From the NCBI GenBank assembly GCA_010909165.1, contig MU008221.1, forward strand, positions 1 to 64,000: 64,000 nt of DNA, in the 5' to 3' direction. Shown here piece by piece: positions 32,933-43,470 of the stretch. The position numbers were made by a program, and so were the translations under genes. The notes under the pieces were generated by a model, which saw only the letters and a list, made by a program, of their open reading frames with translations, made no database searches and had not been told where the DNA came from. The stretch's first letter is position 1. Each line of letters starts with the position of its first letter. Origin of the DNA: Anthoceros angustus. Lineage: Eukaryota; Streptophyta; Anthocerotopsida; Anthocerotales; Anthocerotaceae.

Positions 32933-34703
32933 CGATAACGTGGTTCATTCCATTCCGAGGGTGGAGGCTTGTAGCGGGTTGACCTACGTGGTCCATCATC
33001 TTCTGGAGGTGCCAAAGCTACAGGTGAAGGTGGTTCAACAGCGGCAGGCATGAGATAGTCATCACCTGCAAGTAAGTCATCTTCCGGGATAAAAGGATAT
33101 TCATCTTCCTCTAAGTTACCTTGATCCATGCCTGCAGCATGATAACCCATTGGATCTGGGTCTAGGACTAACTCATCGTCTGCTGTAAGTGCCGGACGCT
33201 CTTCTAAGTGATCAATAGCAGCATCATCAGCAACTGCTGGAGTTCCATTTGGATTGACATCCAGGTCGGCAATGGGAGGAACAGCATCTGCTTGTGCATC
33301 ACCAACTGTCACAGCAGGGACTGTGCCATCCACATCCATGGGATACAAGGAATGTAAGCCTGTGGGTGCCTCATTGCTGGTCACGTCCTCTGGAACTACA
33401 AGTTGCTCAACAGACTCTGCAGTAAGTGAGGCAGGCTGTAAGGATTCCATAAAAGTGACACTTCTCGCAAGAGTAGGTTGCAGAGTTGTGGGGTCTATCA
33501 ACTTGTAAGCCTTCACAGTTTCACTATAACCCACAAAGATGAGCCTTCTTGACCTGTCATCTAACTTGCGTCTCTTCTCTGCAGGGATATATGCGTAGGC
33601 CTTAGAGCCAAAAACCCTGAGATGGAGAAGACCTGGTTTCCTCTTCCAGAAGAGTTCATATGGTGTCTTTGCAGCAAGAGAACTTGTGCCAGAATGTAGG
33701 TAGTACACGGCGCACTCAATAAGGTGATGGTAAACCTCGACCACGATAACATTGCTCTTGTCATTCCATTAAAGTCTGGTTTTTACGTTCTGCAACGCCA
33801 TTCTGTTGCTGGGTATACGACACTATTAATTGATGAATGATGCCGTGTTCTGAAAATAGGTTTGTGAACGACTGATTCACGAACTCGGTGCCATTGTCAA
33901 ATCGAAAGATTTTTAACAAGCACCCGGTCTGGCGCTGAACTGTAACCAACCAGTCTTGGAAGATGGGGAAGGTCTCATTTTTCCTTTTCATGGGGAATGT
34001 CCATGAGTGCAGTATAGTCATCGGTGGTGAAATAATAGTCCCCAAGTGAAGAAACCTGAAGGCGGCCAGAAATATCACCATGGACAAGTTCAAGGGATTG
34101 CGTGGACCTATGTGCGGGGCCAGCAGGGAACGGCAACTCCTTCTGCTTTGCGAGAGCACATGTCTCACACAATGGAAGCTCCTTGAGGCAGGTAGGCAAC
34201 GGCTCTCTGTAACAGTCGATTTTATGTATGGATGCCAGGGTCTTGCGATTAAGATGGCCAAGCCGGGCATGCCATAAAATAGACTACAATTGTGCCGTAA
34301 GGTTTCCGACACTTGTTGCATAAGCCGTGTTTCTGCTGTATGGTAAGCAGGTGAAATCCAAACGATACAAATCATGTTCTGGTAAGGCCTTGAAAACACA
34401 TATCGAAGGTGAGGTCACTCGAGAAAGAAAGCGGCAAAAGTCAGTCTTGAGTTGTAGGAGTTTGCTTAAGGACAAGAGGTTCTTTGCCATTTTAGGGACA
34501 TAGAGAACATCTGTCAAGGTGAGCAGGGAACCATCATGTAGCCTGAATGTGCAGGACCCCTGGCCTTGTATCTGCAGGCTAGTGGTATTCTGCTCATCAC
34601 CCAAATAAACTCTATCTATATTAGAAGAGTGGGTGAGAGACTCAGAGAGACTCATCTCTACATATATGTGTGGCCCAATCCAAGTACCATGTTGCCTTAT
34701 CAC
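32920..34703 (-). pseudogene. Copia C2 protease-end and integrase
   Basis: Frames in order: 34,703-34,284 (LTLTDVLYVPKMAKNLLSLS, the segment after the protease), 34,199-33,975 (LCETCALAKQKELPFP, the zinc finger, then LVHGDISGRL), 34,399-33,761 (FRFDNGTEFVNQSF, the second catalytic Asp, then YTQQQNGVAERKNQTLME, the third acidic site), and 33,744-32,920 (TPYELFWKRKPGLLHLRVFG, YIPAEKRRKLDDRSRRLIFV, and a long acidic linker). This is a recognisable copia integrase that is broken several times. The last frame (274 codons) is the longest surviving piece. Confidence 0.85.
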
Positions 34704-34749
34704 CTGTAAGGAAGAAAGGCAAGCTAGGATTTTAACCAGCTTTGTGGTG

Positions 34750-35305
34750 TCACCAGTTTTCTTTCATGGTGGCACTTGCGGTGAGCGGAGGCCTTACATG
34801 GCTCGCCGGCTTTCTTCTCTGATCCCGTGACGGGTGACCACGATTCTGATTCTGTTTTCTTGGTGTGGAGGTTGAACACATCATCGTATCGGGGATCGTC
34901 AAATCGGGCCTTGAAAAGGCTGTTGCATCATTATTTTCCTCTTTGGCCACCTCGACCACGAGGCGGTGAGCACCACTGTCGACTTTGGAACGTCGGACCA
35001 CGGTGTCTACTCTGCTCTTCACGGAAGAGTGCACCAATGACCTCATCTAAGGTGAGTGAGGAGGATTTCCAGGCACAGTGACCTTTGCTTGCGATGGGAA
35101 CATTGTTGGATACAAATGATTGATAGCTAGGTGGGAGGCGGCTAATAGTTAGACTCTGACATCAACTTTGTCCATTCACGATGCCGTGGAGTAAGTTGTG
35201 CTCGGAGATGTCCGAACTTGCTGGTGTGAGCAAGCACCTTGTCTCCTTCCCGCATTCTTAGTCCATAGAATTCCATTCTGAGGGTACAGAGTGTAAGGAC
35301 ATTGT
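34750..35305 (-). pseudogene. Copia C2 gag, C-terminal part
   Basis: Minus-strand pieces include LRMREGDKVLAHTSKFGHLR (about 35.25 kb), SLTLDEVIGALFREE-like sequence (about 35.05 kb) and a basic tail with TPRKQNQNRGHPSRDQRRK. These match the UBN2-type copia gag. The matching N-terminus (KIEFRDKDRFNGTDY) is at 37,512-37,560, so the gag is split by the 35.3-37.5 kb gypsy segment. Confidence 0.7.
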
Positions 35306-35309
35306 TGAC

Positions 35310-37505
35310 CTGGTATTGATTCTTGTGGAACGCAAAAGTTTGGGCAACCAGCCCAAAAGAGCCCGAAGACGAACAAGTTTGATTTTTTTTGGCTAGGAAC
35401 GATTGAAGAAGAGCATGCCAAGAAATTTTCTGAGAATCTTGAAGCTAAAGTTGTAAAATATTGTTAGGAAGGCGAAGAGGATATCCCGGGGAGGAAAGCG
35501 GGTCAAACGACCCCAGACGAGGCGGGGAGGCGGTCAAGAAAGGTTGGTAGGTGTGAACACGTGGCTGCCACACCACAATGAGGTGAGAAAGGCGGAGACT
35601 ACGCGGTGGCGCGGACTCTGGTAGTAGCGAACTCGGCTAAAAATTAGAATAGGGGAATATCCACTATATATGCTCACCAATAGGGGAATAGATGAATAGG
35701 ATTAATTAGAAAGTAATTGATTCGGGATATGCATAGGGTAGGGAAATAGGAAAATAGGAATTTAGGAATGGAAACCCAATCTAGGGTTACGAGGCCTCTA
35801 GGTGGCGGACATCTAAAGAGGGCAAAGTCTCACTGGCTCCTCCTCCACTTGCGGCAGATGAAGTTGGGACGTAAGGAGAAGGAGAAAGTGAAGGAAGAGT
35901 GTAAAGCCGCCGCCATCAGTCGTCGTCGCTGCACAAGAAGAAGGCAGGAGTGAGAGAGAGTGGCGTGGTGGGCGGAAGAGGAAGACATCCGGCATCAGGC
36001 GTGGGAGTTTTTGAGCTCGGTGCAATCGTGAGGGCGTCAAGCGGGTCTGTGAGCGGAGTTTAAAGCCGGGAACCATAGGTCGGAGCATCGAAAGTGTGGG
36101 GACTGAGGAAGTCGAAAAAGCAGGAAGGAGCCCCCGATTGCTTCACCGGCGGCGCCCTGCCCTGGAAGTCGCGAGAGGAAATTGGTGGCAGCTGGAAGAT
36201 TCAAACCAGGGCTAACGTGTGCTGCAGGGAGGGCGTGCTACCACAACAAGGAAGAGGTGCGCTGAGGTGTGGAACTTTGAAGCTCTCCCGTTGGGAAGTG
36301 ATTTCCTCCTTTTGAAGCACTTGGAGAGGAGCCAAGCACCATGCCTCGAGCTGGGAAAGGCAAGGGAAAGGAGCCGCCTGCCAAGGGTTCTTCCTCGCGA
36401 GGGGGCAAGGAGAAGAAGCGGCGGCAGAGGCTGCGCCGCCAGGGGGAAATGAGCTTGTAATGCCCCAATTTACGTGTTTTGCGGGCAGCTCAACCCCGTG
36501 ATTTAGTGGATTCGGCGGCGTGGAGGAGGATAATATCCAATTGGGATGGGTGTATGGCGGCAATGGGCCTACACCAATTTGGGGATTGAGAGTGCTTCAA
36601 TCTCCATCAATCGAGGCAGCCCTTGCCGCATTAGAAAGGAATGCTCGGATCCTCATTGTTGGGCCGTAGGAGCATTCGCAGTGTATGGGAGGCCGGGAGG
36701 AAGAAAGCTCGGGTGCTCTCCTCGAAAGGTCGAATGGAGAAGAGAGGCCCTCTCGAAATTCCAAGAGCTCCTCGACATGATGGGACGGAGGTGAAGGCCC
36801 ATGCCAAGAATGGGTGGAAAGCGAGATAGCATCAAAGAGGCTGAAGTGAGGCTCTTTGATTGTCTTGGGGTTGGTAAATTACCAAAGGACTTCCTATTTC
36901 AGCACCAACTTCCTGCAATTTTGTGGAAGATTTTGAGAGGAGCCAAGCAGTTGCACCATCATGTATGAGGCCTACATCCACCAGGAGCTCCTCAAGCCAA
37001 ATTCGTGGATGAGGAAGGGCCAAGGCCACCGCTACCTTAGCACCTATTTGGTGCATTTGTGGAAACCGAGGGACTTCTCACAAGCAAGGAGTTGGAAGAT
37101 GCTTGGCATCCTTGGAATAATCCATCTCAGCCAAGCTTGGAAAGGCCCTTGCCTTTTGCATTGAGGAAGATAGTGGGAGGTCGACCTCCACAAGCATGCT
37201 AGGAGCAAGGCGGAGGATGTAGAGGCAACAAGGTTGGGGTGGAATCTTTTCCCCGGAGCAAGAAGAGGAGAGGAATAGGCCGAGGAAGGCCGAATGGTAG
37301 TCTATGAGAGGAGGACTACCACGGGAGGTGTGACCCCAAGGGTGGGGGAGTCCCCACCATCTCGCTTTGTGCCTAGCAGAGGCACCGCCTCACCCCGGGG
37401 AGGCACCACCCAAGAGGGTGGGAGACACCGTGGTAGGTGATCGCCGCCCCTACCACTTGAGGGGCGGACACGCAGTAGGGGAGCAGCCTACCGCGGCCTC
37501 ATGGC
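35310..37505 (+). mobile_element. Gypsy F fragment: spacer, family ORF and LTR start
   Basis: This is the reverse complement of the A/B segments at 3.43-5.4 kb and 21.0-22.9 kb. It starts at tgtggaacgcaaaagtttgggc and runs through the AT-rich spacer (about 35.65-35.77 kb), the family ORF, a purine-rich tract and LTR start TGACCCCAAGGG at 37,331. It breaks off inside the LTR at about 37,505, where copia C2 gag begins. Confidence 0.7.
36450..37164 (+). pseudogene. Post-integrase family ORF of gypsy F
   Basis: This is the third copy of the unknown gypsy A/B ORF: MGVWRQWAYTNL (36,546 frame), RGPLEIPRAPRHDG (a shifted form of IPQELLDMM), VKAHAKNGWKAR, MYEAYIHQELLKPNSW and LSTYLVHLWKPRDFSQARSW (36,961-37,164). 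Several frameshifts are needed to follow it. See copy B for the description. Confidence 0.6.
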
Positions 37506-38205
37506 CCAGATCTAATAGTCTGTGCCATTAAATCTATCTTTGTCTCGAAACTCTATCTTCAAAGGCACTAGAGTTGCAGCTGCAGGTTGTTGGGCAGCCA
37601 TTGCAGGTGGATTGAGGATGGACTGAAAGGCGGATTGGAAATTTAATTGCCTAGCTCTCTCTAGAAGGTTGAAGGGAGAAAAATCCCAAGGTGATATGTA
37701 AAGCATCACGAAAGAAAGCAATGTCAAGGGACTGCCATCTACTCCACGTTTTGAGCTTGCATAAGGAGGTGAATCAAGCACTGATAGCAGTGGCATCCCA
37801 TCATTAGAGGTGCTAGAAGAGGAAGCTCGGAGCAAGGTAATTCTCACATAATGAGTGGAGGGATCGGATGCCTCGCAAAGTCTCTGAATAAGGAGGTCTC
37901 TCGATTTCACACGCCTCCCAGATTGCCGAGTTGCGGATGAGGTTTGTGGCTCCCTTGCGACGGATGGGCGCTCGCGCCTGCGCAGTTGAAGACGTCACCT
38001 GGTCACTCGCGAGTGTTGATCTCATGCGGATACAGATCGCGGCAGCGTGGTGCAGGAGGAGAGGTTGAACGAAAACGATTCCTCCTGACGGGGTTGCGTC
38101 CCTATGTACCGGGGCTGGAATTCGCCTGGCCGGTTGTGGAGCGCGCCTCTCTTCAGACCTGCAATTAGGGCAGAGCAAGGGAGATGAGTCCTCATGCGGT
38201 ATCGG
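37506..38205 (-). pseudogene. Copia C2 gag start and leader
   Basis: The minus frame ending at 37,512 reads MAAQQPAAATLVPLKIEFRD and then KDRFNGTDY, the copia gag N-terminus seen also in C1 (KDRFGGTDYDIW). The sequence upstream to about 38.2 kb (LPLLSVLDSPPYASSKR-like frames) looks like leader or LTR. The segment sits inside a gypsy LTR: gypsy LTR homology stops at 37,505 and resumes at about 38,205. Confidence 0.6.
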
Positions 38206-39662
38206 ATGCAAAGGGCCGAAGAGTTAGACAGCGGCGTGATTGAGGGAGAAAGACTGTGAGAAATGCTCAAGCAAGGTATGGACAAATCAAAGCAGGGAGG
38301 ATAGGAGCAAGGAGGATCTCCACAGGGACATCATGAAGAAGAAGAGAAGAAGGAGAAGGATCGAGACTACCATGGTAGTAGTCGTGACCTAGTGATGCCC
38401 GGACTACCGCGGTAAGTGATCAATGGGGACCAGCCGGAAGCTGAAGGAAAGAAGCTGGCCTTGTGAGCCTTGATTCTTTGAAGGACGAGGAATCGAGCCG
38501 CCCAGAGATGGAAGGGGCATTGATTGCCCCACCCATCGAAGACGAGGAGGAAGGGGCAGAGCAGAAGGCGAGGGGCCAAACCACAAGAAACACGTCACCA
38601 ATTGAAGACTAGGAATGGTCAAGGACCATAAATGTTGAGCAGGAAAATAGGAAGGATAGGTAAGATAAGCCGACATCCTTTAAGGATTCTTAGGTGAAGT
38701 TACTAGAATAGAATTTACCAAGGACCAGACAGTAGACTTAGATGCCAGGTCTTAAATGCTGGCGGTAGGAAATGATAAAACATTGGAAAAGGTGACTGCG
38801 GTAAGGCACCAAGGAGCTTGTATGTGGAAGGCACCTATAAGAGGAGGAGGATTTCAAAGTAAAGTATCATGTCTTGCGCTTCCACTCCGAGTCCTTTGCT
38901 CTTGTAAAAATTTCGTGCCTTGTGTGAGCCAGCAGCTGCGGTAGGCGGAAGTCGCGGTGGTCAGTGCTTGGTGGAGGCTTGCTTCCTGGCGCTTCAGTTG
39001 CTCCCTTGTGAATGGTTCTTTGAAATTGCTTTGCTTTGGGTGTGGCAATGCCGAGGAACTCTCGGCTAGAGGTTGATCCAGGAAAGACTCCACGAGGTGC
39101 TCGGCAGAATAGTGTCAAACTCATACAACCGGCCCGGAAGAACTTCTTGGTGGAGGCCAACCAGGCGGATTGTGCCGTAAGGCGAGTTGGCCGATAAGCC
39201 AGGCGAGGTTAGACTAGGAAGGCGATGAGAAGGCAGAGTAGAGGATTAGGCGTGTAGGTGTTAGTGGAAGGCCATAGGCGAGCCTAAGGGGCAATCCCAA
39301 ATGCAAGTAAAGGCCCTCCACAGTGGAGAAGAGTGGTCTTAAGTAGGGACGAAAGTGCGGTGTGGATCGGGGGTCTGGGCGCCCATGATAGGCTCCTCGG
39401 CTGGCAGGCGGGACTGCAATTGTGTGTGTCGTTGTAGGTTGAGAATTGGCGATTTTTAGCGCGTGCGGGGCAGGCTCTAAGGGGGTGAGTGAGGCGCCTT
39501 GCTTGTTTAGAAAGGTGTGTCTGCGGTGGCGATCGGTTGTCACGACCTCGAATTTTCACACGAGTCTCATGGGGCCGAAACCCAGCGTCTGGCGACGGTG
39601 GGATAAGTGTGGCCGCTAGAGTGGGAGGATCTGGAAGCCCGGGGTTTCCTACCACACACTGT
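38205..39662 (+). repeat. Gypsy F LTR, 3' part
   Basis: It is homologous to the reverse complement of 11.65-12.96 kb and to 2,041-3,199. Shared landmarks are caaagcagggaggatagg, 'catttatggtc..tgaccat', gtgaagttactagaatagaatt, 'gaatggttctttgaaattgctttgctttggg' and the end cctaccacaca. No primer site follows, so this is the downstream end of a plus-oriented gypsy element or a recombinant LTR. Confidence 0.7.
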
Positions 39663-39779
39663 GATATTTTAACTAAGGCTCTTCCTATTACTTTAAGCAC
39701 CTAGAGTCTCTAGGTCTTGGGAGTTTCATTCTAATTTAACGGTTTTCTTGGGCCTTTTGGGTGGTCATGTCATTTGTTG

Positions 39780-40330
39780 TTGTTGGACAAAGCAAGGCCG
39801 TGAAACAATGACGGGTTGCATCCCATACTTGATTTGGATGCAGTGCATGTGATGGCATGTGCATTGCCCATGGATGGCATGCACATGGTATGTATGCATG
39901 ACGGATGGATGACATGTGATGTATGTGGACATGTTGACGATGTGTCATGACACATGCAATCTATATACATGGTTATGTATGTAAGGCGGTGGCATGGCGC
40001 ATATATAGGCATGGACTATATTGAAAATACATAAAAATCGTAAATCAAGGAAAAGGCGAATAGATGGTTGAACTCATAAACATTATTATTTGAAGGCCAA
40101 GGAAAGTAGGATTATAAAATACCTAAAGTGCCTACCATCGAGAACGAGGAGGCACTTCATCGAGAACTCACGGGGTTTTGTTATATATGTGGGCACCACC
40201 ATGGATTCTTGGATTGTAGATGTTTGTCTCGAATGAAAGGCAGCCATACTTCCCGCTTGTCTCATTTCTCTTGTGACTTTTGGGAACCGCACTATCAAGT
40301 GGGAGCCTCAGGCAACCAACTTGATCTCAC
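39780..40330 (+). repeat. Element D 5' LTR-like repeat
   Basis: This segment recurs at 49,400-49,498 plus 53,238-53,705. Shared words are ttgatttggatgcag, gcccatggatggcatgcaca, catgacggatggatgacat, acataaaaatcgtaaatcaa, 'gaaggccaaggaaagtaggattataaa', 'tgcctaccatcg.gaacgaggaggcacttcatcgaga' and tatcaagtgggagcctcagg. Its position ahead of gag and after integrase makes it the element's LTR. Confidence 0.75.
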
Positions 40331-40849
40331 CACATCTACAATCCCATGTTGCTTGGAGAACTGAGACGGCTGCATTGGAGGACATTGTGGCGCACTGGAG
40401 ACCGGAGGAGGCGGAAATCGATCATCTTCCAGCCTGTGGAGCGACTATACCCATGGCGGAGCGAAGAACGGAGGCTCCACCGATAAGTGAATGACTTCGA
40501 TGGATAGGAATTCTACCATCGATTTCACGTACTTGTAGTCCGAATCGACCATTGCGAGTTGGCTAGGCTCACCGACAGTAGTCCCGCATATGTGTGGAGC
40601 CTCGATAGAAACAGACACTGCTTTTTCTTAGCTAGTTGGGCGCTTGGCGAGGATTGCCGCTTGACAACATTCCTCGATTGTCAAGCATAGGCGGATTGAT
40701 CGATGGTATTTTGAGGTCAGCCGAGTAACGAGGGACACCGCCCGCCCCTCGCTAGAAAGGGACAAGATCCACGGATCACCTTTCAAAAGGACGCCCGACC
40801 AAGACAGACAACACGCCCATCACGAGATCTCGCTTGAGACCGGAGCGAA
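40331..40849 (+). other. Element D leader, no gene
   Basis: The sequence lies between the LTR-like repeat and the first gag-like frame. I see no supported ORF and could not identify a primer-binding site by eye. Confidence 0.4.
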
Positions 40850-42086
40850 GAGCCGATTCAAATGGAGCTGGAGAGTACGCCCAAGAAGAATGATGTTTTC
40901 ACCGGAAAACATGGGAGCATGTCATCATGGATTTTTGAAGAGAAGTTCACTGGGAATGGCGTAAAACAAGATGAAGTACAAGGATCAGTTCACCCAGAAT
41001 GGCACTCATGAAGATGTCGAATATCCGCGTGTGAGGCGTTGATGTACTGAGACGAAGAAGGACATCTTGGCATCGGCGGAGAAAACAATCTTGCAGCAGG
41101 AGTTGCCGCAAGCCACTCACTCCGGCCCAAGGAAGACGAGCTAGAGCATTTGGTTGATCTCATGTTTGAAAGATTGAAGGACATGTTTCCAACATCGTCC
41201 TTGGAGAAGATTCAGAGTCGATTGCTTTAGCTTCAAGTCCAATGAGACGCCCGCCATACATCGATCAAGATCTTGGTGGAGGACACGGATGTGAAGACCA
41301 TGCGGAGCTGAAATTTTCATGGCGCGATGCCGCCGATAAATAAGGAAGGTAATGGATGCTTCATGGTGCTCATGGAGAAAAGTATGGTTTGACCGACGCC
41401 TACAAGATTGGAGAAGGTGCTAAAAGGGGATGTACCAAGCATACCGAGGATCACAATTTGATCAGACTTCTTACGGCTCGACAAGGAGGATCCAGATTCC
41501 AAAGATAAGGGTCAAGAATACAGCGATTTGGTCAGTCACCCCAAACAATCACCGGTATGAGAGAGAAATAACAACGCAGTCGCGGCCATCAAATGTGGTG
41601 GTGCACATAAGTCATTTGAATGTGACTTCAGACTGAGGCCAAGGGCAAGGAGGTTTGCAAGGCTTGTGGTCGATGGGGCCACATAGAAGCCGCATGTTGG
41701 GAGGCTCATCCAGAGCTCAAGCCCAAGGTAATGGGCGTGAAAGGAGAAGGGCAAAGGCCCTAGTCGCAAGGCTCTTCTTGCAAGTTGAAGAGATGCGTAT
41801 GATGGCTAACATGGCCAGCAGGTCAGAGTCACGCATTCTCTTTTCTGACTCGGATGAAGAAGTGTATGGCATGGCGGCAATTCGCAAGAAGAAGAAGAAG
41901 GCCGCACTTGACCTCGGAGAAGGGGTTACTGCCAAGGACACGTCTGAACGAGAGCAAAGCAAAATGCCTGAAAGTTTTAGGCAAGTTGATGATGGTACTA
42001 TTGTGCAGGTTGCTTCTAACCCAGAGGTGGATGTAGAAGCACTGGAGAAGGCCATGGAGGTTCCCGTGGTCAATTTCGGAACTTGA
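40850..42086 (+). pseudogene. Element D gag with zinc knuckles
   Basis: It begins with MELESTPKKNDVFTGKHGSM, followed by SSWIFEEKFTG (about 40.86-40.96 kb), resembling the start of gypsy gag capsids, and continues in broken frames through about 41.25 kb. Around 41.59-41.70 kb there is a degenerate knuckle (KCGGAHKSFEC) followed by a canonical CKACGRWGHIEAAC (CX2CX4HX4C). The C-terminal frame (41,655-42,086) is Ser/Asp- and Lys-rich (LFSDSDEEVYGMAAIRKKKK) and runs open to 42,086. The product would be capsid/nucleocapsid. Confidence 0.7.
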
Positions 42087-42204
42087 CTCAAGAGTTCACA
42101 TTTCAAGAAGATCATGAGGAATGGATCAGAAAGAGATAGTCAGAGCTTGATGTGCCCGCGAGGAGACCATCTAAAGCCCGAACGTTGAGGTAAAGGAGTT
42201 GCCA

Positions 42205-43430
42205 TGATTGACAATAAACCGGAAATTACCTTTGACGGACGGTACCACAATCGGTGGACACCGGAGTGATCCAAGATTGTTGGGAGCTCGTGCAGCCGCC
42301 GCTATATGGCGCAAGCCGGTGCGATGTAAGCATCACTACTTCCGCAGGAACGAAGGAAATGGTGATGGGGATGACCAGAAACCGATCAAGATCGAGTTGA
42401 AGCCGTGCACGAGGATGCAACCACAATGGAGGTTCAAAGGTTTGGTGACCGTACCACGTCCCATGATGTTGTTAGGAGCGGATGCTACACATGGCCCGCC
42501 ATGGAGTTGATCCATCATGAAGAAGCCTTCTATCGATCACCGTGGAAGCAAGGGATTTCAATTGCAACTATTCCTGAACATGAGCAAAAGTGGCGTAGAA
42601 CGATAAGATCGTGTGAAGGAGGCCAGCAAGCGCGAGATGGTCAGAGATAGATGGCTTCCAAAGGCTCAAATTGAGCATGTGCACGAGATGTGNNNNNNNN
42701 NNNNNNNNNNNNNNNNNNNNNNNNNNNNNNNNNNNNNNNNNNNNNNNNNNNNNNNNNNNNNNNNNNNNNNNNNNNNNNNNNNNNNNNNNNNNNNNNNNNN
42801 NNNNNNNNNNNNNNNNNNNNNNNNNNNNNNNNNNNNNNNNNNNNNNNNNNNNNNNNNNNNNNNNNNNNNNNNNNNNNNNNNNNNNNNNNNNNNNNNNNNN
42901 NNNNNNNNNNNNNNNNNNNNNNNNNNNNNNNNNNNNNNNNNNNNNNNNNNNNNNNNNNNNNNNNNNNNNNNNNNNNNNNNNNNNNNNNNNNNNNNNNNNN
43001 NNNNNNNNNNNNNNNNNNNNNNNNNNNNNNNNNNNNNNNNNNNNNNNNNNNNNCAGTGCTCTCAAGCTATATGGCGCAAGCTGGTACCAAGCGATGTAAG
43101 CATCACTACTCCGCAGGAACGAAGGAAATGGTGATGGGATGACCGAAACCGATCAAGATCGAGTTGAAGCTGCATGAGGATGCAACCACAATGGAGGTAC
43201 AGTGCTTGGTGACCTGTGCCACGTCCTATGATGTGTTGTTAGGAGCGGATGCTACACATGGCCCTGCCATGGGAGTTGATCCATTGTATGAAGAAGCCTT
43301 CTATCGACCGCTGTGGAAGCAAGGGGATTTCTCGCGAAGTGCAACTATTCCTTTGAACATGAGCAAAAGTGGCAGAAGGAACGATAAGACTGTGAAGGAG
43401 GCCAGCAAGCCGCGGCGAGATGGTCCAGAC
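42205..43430 (+). pseudogene. Element D protease, duplicated around the gap
   Basis: VDTGVIQDCWELVQ (about 42,253) holds the D-T-G catalytic triad of a retropepsin-type protease. In the cleaner right-hand copy the frame at 43,164 gives TTMEVQCLVTCATSYDVLLG and then ADATHGPAMGVDPLYEEAF, the 'ILLG' C-terminal element. Left and right copies of 42.28-42.69 kb and 43.06-43.47 kb are the same sequence. The intact gene probably has one protease followed directly by the methyltransferase region. Confidence 0.65.
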
Positions 43431-43470
43431 AGATGGCTTCCAGTGCTCAAATTGAGCACAGGCACGAGAT
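42283..43470 (+). repeat. Same sequence on both sides of the assembly gap
   Basis: About 42,283-42,692 and 43,060-43,472 align end to end. They differ at roughly a dozen sites, nearly all of which are CTG, CAG, CCG or CGG in the right copy and altered or missing on the left. The duplication abuts the N run, which suggests two overlapping contig ends that were never merged. Confidence 0.8.
42693..43053. other. Assembly gap (361 N)
   Basis: This is a run of N with no sequence information. Because identical sequence flanks it, the true gap size may be zero or negative (an overlap). Confidence 0.99.

Larger units (their letters stand above)
29741..35305 (-). mobile_element. Ty1/copia element C2, main part (decayed)
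   Basis: On the minus strand the order is gag (35.3-34.75 kb), protease/pre-integrase/integrase (34.7-32.9 kb), RT (32.9-31.8 kb), RNase H (31.6-31.3 kb), and a second copy of the RNase H end (30.9-30.5 kb). An AT-rich terminus with 'atactgttataactctaacaccctcc' lies near 29.9 kb. It is a different copia lineage from C1, with many frameshifts. Its 5' gag start lies apart at 37.5-38.2 kb, separated by a gypsy fragment. I did not find paired LTRs. Confidence 0.8.

Noticed and set aside
42568-43142. Long ORFs running through the N gap
   Set aside because: They consist almost entirely of unknown residues and are artefacts of the N run.
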